Part shown: positions 9,040 through 16,425 of the stretch, one piece after another
Layout: each line of letters starts with the position of its first letter
Numbering within the stretch: the first letter of the stretch is position 1
NCBI RefSeq assembly: GCF_004801905.1
Contig: NZ_SSSN01000015.1
Coordinates: 91,735-155,734, forward strand
From: Orlajensenia flava
Lineage (GTDB): Bacteria > Actinomycetota > Actinomycetes > Actinomycetales > Microbacteriaceae
Direction of reading: 5' to 3'
DNA: 64,000 nucleotides
Program-made: the position numbers and the translations under genes
Notes under the pieces: generated by a model
What the model saw: only the letters and a program-made list of their open reading frames with translations
Told to the model about the DNA's origin: nothing
Database searches by the model: none

Positions 9040-10065
9040 CTAGTGGGCGTGGGCCTCGAAGGTTGCGACTCGCGCGGCCGCCATTCGGGCGAACCGGCGC
9101 GCGACGGGCGACGAATGGTCCCGGAGCCCTGCGAGGGAGATTGTTGTGGTGATCGGAGTGGGCGGCTGCGCAACGCGCATCGATTCGTCGACAGACCTCA
9201 ACGCCATCGCGCGCGGAACCACAGCTACACCACCGCCGGCTCGTGCAATGGCAACCATGAGTTCCCAATGCGGGGCTTCGATCGTCGATGTGGGCTCCAC
9301 ACCCACCATGTCGAAAAGACGCCGAACCGGCTGCCTCGGGTAGCGCGAATCAGGAAGGTGAATCATGGCGCGACCTTCCAGGAGCCCGGCGGACACGATC
9401 GGAATGACGTCAGGGTCGACTCCCCTCGCTCCGTCGCCCACTGCGAATACCGCCAACTGCTCTTCTTCGCGTACGACGGTCGAGGCGATGGCCTCGCTCG
9501 CGCTGATCGTGTCGACGATGGCAAGATCGGCGGCTCCGGCTTCGAGGGCCGCGAAGGCCTCTGCCGATGTATCAGCATTCGACACGCGAAGGTCCACTTC
9601 CGGGGCTGACATGTGGAACTCTGCGATGAGCGGCCCGAGCTCGCGAATGCTCAGGGCGTTGGTGCTGATCAGCCGCAGGCTCCCCGAAGCTCCGCCGTGA
9701 ATGCGGCGAAGGACCTCGCGGATCGATTCGGCCTCTGCCAGCGCCCGCCGTGCGGGTTCCATCACACCGTGCCCGGCATCCGTCAACGTCACCCCGCGGG
9801 AGGATCGAAGAAAGAGTCGCGCGTGCAGCTCGCGCTCCAAGAGGGCGACTCGACGCGTCAGTGCGGGCTGCGAGATGAAGAGCGCGGCGGCCGCAGCAGA
9901 GAAGGAGCCGTGCTCCTGCACAGCCACCACTGCTTCCAGTTCTCGAAGATCCACCCCACCAGCATCTCGATTCGCGTTCGCATCGGCACCAGTCAAACGA
10001 CTGGCTTCGACCAGGGTCTCGCCACGGTTATACGAGTCTCTGATAGGGCGAGTGGCATCGTGCAT
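9040..10065 (-). CDS. LysR family transcriptional regulator
   Basis: A LysR-type regulator of up to 341 residues. The winged HTH (LRELEAVVAVQEHGSFSAAAAALFISQPALTRRVALLE) begins about 38 residues into the open frame, which is unusual. A GTG at 9954 would give the normal LysR N-terminus (VDLRELEAVV), so the longer start is uncertain. The effector domain ends with VAVVPRAMA and a C-terminal helix. It is divergent from the F420-type oxidoreductase gene at 10195; the intervening region has an inverted repeat at 10082-10115. LysR proteins usually control the divergent neighbour. Confidence 0.88.
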   Translation of the reverse strand: MHDATRPIRDSYNRGETLVEASRLTGADANANRDAGGVDLRELEAVVAVQEHGSFSAAAAALFISQPALTRRVALLERELHARLFLRSSRGVTLTDAGHGVMEPARRALAEAESIREVLRRIHGGASGSLRLISTNALSIRELGPLIAEFHMSAPEVDLRVSNADTSAEAFAALEAGAADLAIVDTISASEAIASTVVREEEQLAVFAVGDGARGVDPDVIPIVSAGLLEGRAMIHLPDSRYPRQPVRRLFDMVGVEPTSTIEAPHWELMVAIARAGGGVAVVPRAMALRSVDESMRVAQPPTPITTTISLAGLRDHSSPVARRFARMAAARVATFEAHAH

Positions 10066-10081
10066 TGGACTCAGCGACGTC

Positions 10082-10115
10082 AGGGCTGTCTACTGTCAGT
10101 GGGTTGGACAGCCCT
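10082..10115. promoter_or_regulatory. Inverted repeat in LysR/oxidoreductase intergenic region
   Basis: AGGGCTGTC at 10082-10090 and its exact complement GACAGCCCT at 10107-10115, separated by 16 nt. It lies between the lysR-type gene and the gene it probably regulates, so it could be a regulator-binding site or a leader hairpin. No experimental basis. Confidence 0.35.
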
Positions 10116-10194
10116 CGGCCAGCCGGCCTCGTCGAACCCCGAGGGCGGGTGAGCAGCGTTGACGGATGTGCGGGCCGCAGACGATTGGTGAACC

Positions 10195-10788
10195 ATGCGA
10201 ATCGGAGTGCTTGGAGCCGGTCAACTGGCGCAGGCTTTCGCCCGTCGCGCGACTGCCGCCGGACACGAAGTGATCTTGAGCAACCGAGCGGGACCACAGA
10301 GCCTGTCTGCCACCGTGTCGAAGCTTGGTCCGAGCGTGTTCGCGGGTAGTGCGTTGGCCGCGGCCGAGATGGACACGGTGGTCTTGGCTGTGCAATCCGA
10401 CCACATCGACCAGGCGTTGATCGATCTACCCGACTGGGGTGGTCGAACACTTGTCGATGCGACCAATGACCTACTCGGGGTGGCGCCTCTCCCCGGCGTG
10501 CTGACGTCCAGTGAGCGAGTCGCGGACCTCGCGAGGGGCGCGCGTGTGGTCAAGGCGCTCAACACCATCTCCGCGTGCAGATTCGCGGGAGATCCCCGAA
10601 GGGCGGAGGGGCGCCGGGTCGTTCTGGTGTCCGGCGACGACATCCCCTCCAAGCGTGCGTTCCAAGGCTTGGTGGAGCAGATGGGTTTCGCTGCGATCGA
10701 CCTCGGCGGCCTTGCGGAGGGCGGGAGATTGCAGCAAGTTCCTGGGGGCATTCTCGCCGGCGTAGACCTCATGCGGTTCGACCGCTAG
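10195..10788 (+). CDS. NADPH-dependent F420 reductase-like oxidoreductase
   Basis: A 197-residue Rossmann protein of the F420H2:NADP+ oxidoreductase-like group (Pfam F420_oxidored). It shows the N-terminal dinucleotide motif GVLGAGQLAQAFARRA, an NADP-selecting SNRAGPQSL turn, and the family segment VVKALNTIS. Members either move hydride between NADP and F420 or act on related dinucleotide substrates. Genome use of F420 is supported independently by the FGD gene at 39889-40905. The gene is divergent from a LysR regulator. No strong ribosome binding site is seen. Confidence 0.85.
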   Translation: MRIGVLGAGQLAQAFARRATAAGHEVILSNRAGPQSLSATVSKLGPSVFAGSALAAAEMDTVVLAVQSDHIDQALIDLPDWGGRTLVDATNDLLGVAPLPGVLTSSERVADLARGARVVKALNTISACRFAGDPRRAEGRRVVLVSGDDIPSKRAFQGLVEQMGFAAIDLGGLAEGGRLQQVPGGILAGVDLMRFDR

Positions 10789-11036
10789 GCGGAACTTCCG
10801 AACTGGTGGCAAGGGCCGGCCGGTTCGACTCAGCAGTGCGGACCCCTCTCGGAGCGCATCGACCGACACAAGACTGTTGCCGTGTTCGTCGGTGTGGCTG
10901 CTGGCACCAGCTCGCGATCGAATCGAAATGCGCACAAACGCTGGTGATAACGCGCGTCAGCAACTAGCATGATCGTGCTGTACCACCATCTGAGATGACA
11001 GCTCACCTCTAGTCACAGTGGATCGGGAGTGGAGAC

Positions 11037-12659
11037 GTGGAGTCGATCGAACTTGCGGCCAACGCTGCTGTCACTGATCGGGCAGGGCGGCTAGCTTGGC
11101 TTCGCCAGCGAGGTCTAGCCGCTAACGCCGAGGCTCACCTGGGTGACATCGATGAGGCTCTCGAAATCGTGCACGACGCCAGGAGGCGCTACCCCGGCAC
11201 GGCGCCCCTGCATCCCTTCGCGGCGGCGATCTCGTACGCCATGGCCCAGAGGGCAGGCGATCTGGTCTCCATGCGGGCAGTCCTGCTCGAGGCACTGAGC
11301 GAGCGGGAAATCCTCGACGACGCGATCTGCTTCAACGCGACGTTGAGTATGCTCCTCACCACCGCGCATCTGAGGTGGGATCCCGCATGGTGGCTGGAAG
11401 CCATCGAGATCGGGCGGCAGCATCGCCAACTGGTCGACAGCGTCAACTCCTTCATCATCGGATCGATCGATCAGAACCTGGGCGAGTCCTACCCAGCCAG
11501 GCTCCAGCGCCATCAGAACCTCGAAGCCGCCATCAGAGGAGCGCCCCCATGGCATCTCACTACCTTGATGGTTGCCGCGGGGCACACCGTCTGGCTGCCG
11601 GGCGAAGCGCAGTTCGTCAACCGCATTCTGGCCGACGCGATGCCGACGGTCGGAATCGTGTCCATGATGACGGCCAATCAAGCCATCGCGGCCCGACAGT
11701 CGGGCGACTGGGCGGTGGCCGTGGGAGCGGCAGAGCGCGGAATTGCTGCTGCGTCATCCGCTGGATTGCATTACTGGAAGGCTCATCTGCAAAGCCACCT
11801 GGCGGTGACACGGGCATTGCTCGGAGACGCGCCGGCAGCAACCGAGCTCGCCCGCGACGCGACGAGGTGGGCGACATCCCGGGGTACCCGAATCATCCTC
11901 GATGATGCTCGCCATGCCGAGACGATCCTCGCGCTATCTCGCGGCGACTACGAGGCTGGCTACGCATCTTTGACCGGTCTGACCGAGGATCTGGACCGAT
12001 GGATGATGTCCGCCTATGGGATGACTGAGGCGCTGGACCTCGCCGAGTCCTGCCATCACACTGGCCGGCCCGGAGATGCTCGCAAGATCATCGAGACCGC
12101 CATGGGGATCGGGCGGCAGTATCTCTCTCCGAAGAGCCGGATGTTGTTGTGCGCAGCTTCAGCTGTCGTCGAAGAGGACGTCCGCGCATCGGACCGCCTG
12201 TTTCGTGAAGCTCTGGCCTCGGACGCCATGCTCGACTTTCCGTACGAAGCGGCTCGCGTACGGCTCGCGTACGCCGACCATCTGGCCGAACGGGGTGAAG
12301 ACACCCTTGGCGCGATGGCCCAACGGCGGCGGGCAGTCGAACTGTTCGAAACGCTCGGCGCGGTTCTATGGGCAGAGCGGGCGCGCGAAATGCTGGGGAC
12401 GGCACCCTCACCCGAGATGCGCAAGGTAGATCCACGACTCGAGGTTCGTTTGAGCCCACAAGAACTTCACGTTGCACTACTCGCTGCGCAAGGCCTGAGC
12501 AACAAGCAGATCGGAGCCGACCTGTTCATCTCGGCTCGGACCGTCGGTTTTCACCTGTACAACGCGTTTCCGAAACTGGGTATCTCATCGCGGGCGGGGC
12601 TTCGCGATGCGCTGCTCGTGCGCGGGGTGGGCACCCACGCCGCGGCGCGCCTCACCTGA
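11037..12659 (+). CDS. Large LuxR-type regulator with helical-repeat N-terminus, no ATPase domain
   Basis: A 540-residue protein starting at GTG 11037 behind GGAG. The C-terminal 65 residues are a clear LuxR helix-turn-helix (LSPQELHVALLAAQGLSNKQIGADLFISARTVGFHLYNAFPKLGISSRAGL). The rest is helical and TPR-like, resembling the sensor half of MalT/LAL regulators (repeated A-rich helical pairs, DARKIIETA, ERGEDTLGAMAQRRRAVELFE). The N-terminal AAA+/NB-ARC ATPase domain with a Walker A motif, normal for that class, is absent. The 248 bases upstream show no coding remnant that I can recognise, so this looks like a naturally short form, not a recent truncation. Targets are unknown. Confidence 0.85.
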   Translation: MESIELAANAAVTDRAGRLAWLRQRGLAANAEAHLGDIDEALEIVHDARRRYPGTAPLHPFAAAISYAMAQRAGDLVSMRAVLLEALSEREILDDAICFNATLSMLLTTAHLRWDPAWWLEAIEIGRQHRQLVDSVNSFIIGSIDQNLGESYPARLQRHQNLEAAIRGAPPWHLTTLMVAAGHTVWLPGEAQFVNRILADAMPTVGIVSMMTANQAIAARQSGDWAVAVGAAERGIAAASSAGLHYWKAHLQSHLAVTRALLGDAPAATELARDATRWATSRGTRIILDDARHAETILALSRGDYEAGYASLTGLTEDLDRWMMSAYGMTEALDLAESCHHTGRPGDARKIIETAMGIGRQYLSPKSRMLLCAASAVVEEDVRASDRLFREALASDAMLDFPYEAARVRLAYADHLAERGEDTLGAMAQRRRAVELFETLGAVLWAERAREMLGTAPSPEMRKVDPRLEVRLSPQELHVALLAAQGLSNKQIGADLFISARTVGFHLYNAFPKLGISSRAGLRDALLVRGVGTHAAARLT

Positions 12660-12830
12660 TCCGCCATGCATCCATCTCAGCGCTGGAGCGTCGATGCGTT
12701 CGGAGTCGACTGGCGCCTCGACGCCCTTCGTGCGCGCAGCTGACGTCGTTTCCCGTTCATGACTATTGGTTCCTCCGGCATTCGTTTCCGGCATGACAGG
12801 ACCAGCCCGACCCCGCGCATACTCAGTGCC

Positions 12831-13877
12831 ATGAATACTCCTCGGCACCTCCGCAATCGGAAACTCATCGCAACCGCAGCAGCGGCAGCGCTCACCGCCC
12901 TCGCCATTTTCATCCCAGCTCAAGGCGGGCTCGCGGCTTCCTATCCCAGCAGCTCGACGCGCGGTTCCACCACGACGACGACCAAGCCCACTATCGTGCT
13001 CGTCCACGGGGCATGGGCGGACGGGTCGAGCTTCACGCCCGAGGCCGCGGCGCTCCAACTCGCCGGATACAAGGTGCTGGTCGCACCGAATCCGCTACGC
13101 GGAGTCGCCAGTGACGCGACGGTCCTGGAGAACTTCCTCGCCCAGAAGACGAGCGGCCCGGTCGTGCTCGTCGGCCACTCGTACGGCGGGATGGTCATCA
13201 CGGCCGCCGGTCTCAGCGACCCTGATGTGAAGGCGCTCGTCTACGTGGACGCCTACGCGCCGGCGTCCGGTGAGAGCGCCAGTTACCTGACGAACGTGCT
13301 GCCCGGGTCGCTGTTGAACGTGCCCGACGCGTCGACCGTCTTCGATTTCGTGAAGCCCTACGTGGACGCCCCACAGCCGGAATGGGACGCCTACATCAGG
13401 CTGGACAAGTTCAAGCCGATCTTCGCGGGAAGTCTCCCGACCGCCGCGACGAATCTCCTCGCCGTCGGACAGAGCCCTGTCACTCTGGCCGCCCTTGGGG
13501 CGCCCTTCGTCGGTACCCCGGCGTGGTCATCCGTGCCCAGCTGGTTCGTCATCGGCAAGAACGATGCGCTGCTTCCGGCGGCCGAACAGCGGGCCATGGC
13601 CGCGCGAGCCGGTGGCAAGGTGACCGAGATCAGCGCGCCTCACCTTTCGATGCTGGACAAGCCCCCTGCAGGTCACGGCTGTGATCATCGACGCGGCGAA
13701 GTCCGTCCATTAGACGAAAGACGTCGGCAGTTCAGCAGTCCTCGGGACGGGCGAGCGACATCTCGCCTTGCCCGAGGTCCTTCCCCTTCTGGGTCAGCTC
13801 GTAACCGTCCGGCTCTCCCTCAGTCGTGGAGCGCCGGCGGAGGATCCGCTTTGAGCCAGTTTCCTCAGTCGCGATGA
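12831..13877 (+). CDS. Secreted alpha/beta hydrolase with C-terminal frameshift
   Basis: The N-terminus is an export signal (NRK, then an Ala-rich core to about residue 35), so the enzyme should act outside the membrane. It then matches the cytoplasmic paralogue at 4799-5569: VLVHGAWADGSSF, nucleophile Ser117 in GHSYGG, DAYAPASGESAS, and His271 in APHLSMLDKP. After Pro278 the match stops. In a run of five C (13662-13666), removing one C restores LQVTAVIIDAAKSVH followed by a stop at 13711-13713, the same ending as the paralogue. As it stands the frame runs on to 13877 with an unrelated Arg/Ser-rich tail. All catalytic residues lie before the shift, so the product might still be active. Confidence 0.8.
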   Translation: MNTPRHLRNRKLIATAAAAALTALAIFIPAQGGLAASYPSSSTRGSTTTTTKPTIVLVHGAWADGSSFTPEAAALQLAGYKVLVAPNPLRGVASDATVLENFLAQKTSGPVVLVGHSYGGMVITAAGLSDPDVKALVYVDAYAPASGESASYLTNVLPGSLLNVPDASTVFDFVKPYVDAPQPEWDAYIRLDKFKPIFAGSLPTAATNLLAVGQSPVTLAALGAPFVGTPAWSSVPSWFVIGKNDALLPAAEQRAMAARAGGKVTEISAPHLSMLDKPPAGHGCDHRRGEVRPLDERRRQFSSPRDGRATSRLARGPSPSGSARNRPALPQSWSAGGGSALSQFPQSR

Positions 13878-13893
13878 GAGTCAGGAAATCCCC
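13732..13893 (-). pseudogene. Remnant of a winged-helix regulator (HxlR-like)
   Basis: The minus strand reads RRRSTTEGEPDGYELTQKGKDL before a TGA at 13734-13732. This resembles the wing and final helix of HxlR/MarR-type regulators (ERRxYxxxPPxxEYxLTxKGRxL). No start codon or recognition helix remains upstream because the next gene begins at 13894. It is probably the 3' scrap of a regulator gene lost by deletion, and it lies under the frameshifted tail of the hydrolase. The match is short, so this is a suggestion only. Confidence 0.35.
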
Positions 13894-14919
13894 ATGTCAT
13901 CACCTCGTTCGTCCAGCCCTGCCGGTGTCGTCCAAACCGCGCACGGGGCATGGATCGCCCTCGTTGTCACAGGTCTCGTCATCGGAGCCGCCTTCATCGC
14001 GGTGTACGTGGGCCTGCAACGCGACCCAGTCCCCTTGCACCTTCCAATCGCCGTCGCCGGAAGCCAGCTCGCCGCGGCGGCCGACAGAGGCTTCGGAGAC
14101 GCGGTGGACGTCACCGAGGTGTCGACACTCGAGAAAGGCGCAACACTCGTTCGTGACGGTAAGGCGGTCGCCGCCTTCGGAGCCGTCTCGCAGACCAGCC
14201 TTCAACTTGACTACGCCGGCGCCCGCGGGCTGAGCGAAAGCGGGGCCGCCCGATCGCTCGTCGGTGGACTGGCGGCCAAAGCGGACTTCACGGTAAGCGA
14301 GAAGGACGTCGTCCCCCTGGTCCGGTACGACAGCCGTGGCCTGGTCGGGTTCTACGTCGTGTTCGGCGTAACCCTCTCGTCCTTCGTCCTCGCGCAGGGG
14401 TTGACCGGAGCCGTAGCTCGGATCCGACTCCGCCACCGCCTCTATGCCATCGGCGGCTTCGCGGTCCTCATCGGCCTCGTGGCCGCTGTGATCGCCGGCC
14501 CCGTCTACGGCGCGCTCAACGCTCCGTTTCCGATTCTCTCGTCGACGCTCATTCTGCTCTCGGCCGCGAGCGCGCTGGCCACCAAGGCCCTCGGCGCGTG
14601 GCTCGGCGCCGCCGGGATCGGATTGGCCGTGCTCATCCTCACCACCGTCGGGAACGCGGTCAGCGGCGCGACCATCGGAGTCGACCTGCTTCCATGGTGG
14701 GCGCAGACTCTGTCTCCGATTCTTCCCCCGGGCGCAGCATTCCGGGCCGTGAACGAGTTCGGATACTTCAACGGTGCGAATGCGTGGTCCTCGCTCGTCG
14801 TCTTGGCCGCCTGGGCGTTGGTGGGACTTGTTCTCGTCGTGGCACGCCAGTCGCTCACGCTCCGCAAGGCGAGCACGACGCCAATCAGCGAGCCCGCTCC
14901 AGCCCTCGTGGACGCCTAG
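13894..14919 (+). CDS. ABC-2/YhgE-Pip-like membrane protein
   Basis: A 341-residue membrane protein. One hydrophobic segment is near the N-terminus (WIALVVTGLVIGAAFIAVYVGL). An extracytoplasmic domain of about 130 residues follows, then five or six segments, ending LLPWWAQTLSPILPPGAAFRAVNEFGYFNGAN. This order is that of the ABC-2 permease/YhgE-Pip superfamily, whose members export or anchor small molecules or phage receptors. No ATPase gene is adjacent, so a classical ABC exporter is not supported. It follows the decayed regulator remnant, which may once have controlled it. Substrate: unknown. Confidence 0.75.
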   Translation: MSSPRSSSPAGVVQTAHGAWIALVVTGLVIGAAFIAVYVGLQRDPVPLHLPIAVAGSQLAAAADRGFGDAVDVTEVSTLEKGATLVRDGKAVAAFGAVSQTSLQLDYAGARGLSESGAARSLVGGLAAKADFTVSEKDVVPLVRYDSRGLVGFYVVFGVTLSSFVLAQGLTGAVARIRLRHRLYAIGGFAVLIGLVAAVIAGPVYGALNAPFPILSSTLILLSAASALATKALGAWLGAAGIGLAVLILTTVGNAVSGATIGVDLLPWWAQTLSPILPPGAAFRAVNEFGYFNGANAWSSLVVLAAWALVGLVLVVARQSLTLRKASTTPISEPAPALVDA

Positions 14920-15104
14920 CTCACGAAGACGAGGTTCGGACGGCCACATCCGGCCGTGCACACCTCTGGCGTGCCGGGCGCCGTTCGCAATGCTGATCGC
15001 CCCCGCTCTACTGTGCATCGCGATTCACGCATGCCCGGACACATATCAGCATTGACTTGATGTACCAGACCGCCCGTCGGAATCAGATCAACCTGGAGGA
15101 CTCC

Positions 15105-15968
15105 GTGCCCCGTACGACCTATCCACAACAGCACACCCTGACAACTCCCAACAGCAGCGTGTGGGTCGGAGAGCTGCCCGGCGTCGACCCGGCAATCGTC
15201 CTACTTCATGGATTCCCGGACGACTCGACCATCTACGACAGGTTGGTGCCATTCCTCGGCGAACGTCGCGTCCTCGCCATCGACTTCGCCGGATACGGGC
15301 TCTCGTCGCGAGACGCGTTCGTATGGGCCGACGACCAACGCGAGTCCGAAATAGTGAGCGTCCTGGAGCAACTGGACGTCGTGGGCGCGACCCTTGTCGG
15401 TCACGACGCAAGCCTCCCCGTCGCCATCAACATTGCGCTGGACCACACCGATCGCGTTGGAAAGCTGGTGCTCCTGAACGGCTACTTCAACTCCGACGGG
15501 AACTTGAAACTGCCCGACATGATTCGACTTTTCGGAACCGTCGAGCTCAACTCACTGTCCGACGCCATCATGGGCGATCCGCAGCAATTGCAATGGTTGT
15601 TGGGGTACTCGGGTGCCCAGTTCGGAATCGACGCCTCCGATCCCGCCGGTGTCGCGACGAATTCGATCATCCCGGCGTTCTTCGGCAGTCCGGGCGAGCA
15701 CGCGGACTCCCGAACCGCCATCCGTGAGTGGACCGCGAGACTGTACCCGGGGATAGACGACAACAACGGACGCGTGGCCGCCGGAGATCTCGGCAAGCTG
15801 GACATTCCGGTAATAGTCGCGTTCGGCAAGGGAGATCCGTTTCTGACGCCGGAAGTCGCTGCGAGAATCGGCGCCCTTTTCACCGACGTTCAGGTCGAGG
15901 GAGTCCGCGAGTCTTCTCACTGGCCTCAATGGGACCAGCCGGAAGTTGTCGCGCGCGCGATCCTCTAG
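15105..15968 (+). CDS. Alpha/beta hydrolase with Asp nucleophile (dehalogenase/epoxide hydrolase type)
   Basis: A 287-residue alpha/beta hydrolase. The nucleophile elbow is GHDAS, with Asp101 in place of the usual serine. This is the arrangement of haloalkane dehalogenases and epoxide hydrolases, which form an ester with Asp and release it with water. HGFPDD (about 35-40) supplies the oxyanion side, and SSHWPQWDQPE near the C-terminus carries the catalytic histidine. The GTG at 15105 is chosen because GGAGG at 15094-15098 lies six bases upstream; an in-frame ATG further upstream has no such site. Without the halide-binding Trp pair the choice between the two activities is open. Confidence 0.85.
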   Translation: MPRTTYPQQHTLTTPNSSVWVGELPGVDPAIVLLHGFPDDSTIYDRLVPFLGERRVLAIDFAGYGLSSRDAFVWADDQRESEIVSVLEQLDVVGATLVGHDASLPVAINIALDHTDRVGKLVLLNGYFNSDGNLKLPDMIRLFGTVELNSLSDAIMGDPQQLQWLLGYSGAQFGIDASDPAGVATNSIIPAFFGSPGEHADSRTAIREWTARLYPGIDDNNGRVAAGDLGKLDIPVIVAFGKGDPFLTPEVAARIGALFTDVQVEGVRESSHWPQWDQPEVVARAIL

Positions 15969-16097
15969 CCGATACCGTGACGCCCACCAACGGGGAACGG
16001 CTCGGCTGACCGTCCAATAGGGGCACGCAGCGGAGTTGGTCTCGGCGTGCGCGGATCGTCGATCGGTCGAGAGTCGAACGGCGCCGAGCATGGAAAT

Positions 16098-16124
16098 GGC
16101 CCGGGATCCGCAAGATTCCGGGCC
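16098..16124 (-). terminator. Hairpin terminator after tRNA-Thr/tRNA-Met
   Basis: GGCCCGGGAT (16098-16107) and ATTCCGGGCC (16115-16124) form a ten-position stem with one mismatch and a 7-nt loop. On the transcribed minus strand it is followed by ATTTCC, a short T-rich run. It lies 7 bp beyond the 3' end of tRNA-Met. Confidence 0.7.
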
Positions 16125-16130
16125 TGTAAG

Positions 16131-16204
16131 TAGCGAGGGCGGGACTCGAACCCGCGACACCACGATTATGAGCCGTGTGCTCTAACCACCTGAGCTACCC
16201 CGCC
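16131..16204 (-). tRNA. tRNA-Met (CAT)
   Basis: A 74-nt cloverleaf. Acceptor GGCGGGG pairs with CCTCGCT (two G-U pairs); the D-arm is GCTCAGGTGGTTAGAGC; the anticodon loop CTCATAA gives CAT; the T-arm is GCGGGTTCGAGTCCCGC. The G1-U72 start and loop fit elongator tRNA-Met, not the initiator. The CCA end is not encoded; CTTAC follows the discriminator base. It is transcribed after tRNA-Thr. Confidence 0.93.
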
Positions 16205-16238
16205 GGGCAGGTTTCGACGGGCATGCCCGAAGAACCAG

Positions 16239-16310
<72 letters not shown>

Positions 16311-16401
16311 GCGCCACCCGAGAGGTTCGGCTCCGGGCAACCAGTAGAGAATATCATCCATCCGCCCCACGCGATGACACCGCCGGCACGGTACGGATGG
16401 C

Positions 16402-16420
16402 GACGGATGCGGCATCCGTC
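16402..16420. terminator. Palindromic hairpin after the lactate permease gene
   Basis: GACGGATGC and GCATCCGTC flank a single G, a 19-nt perfect odd palindrome six bases past the lactate permease stop. It could end that transcript. No T-run is present. Confidence 0.45.
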
Positions 16421-16425
16421 ACGTC

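Noticed and set aside
13900-15018. 372-codon minus-strand open frame
   Set aside because: It is antisense to the ABC-2-like membrane gene and has the Arg/Asp/Gly-rich composition typical of GC-rich shadow frames.
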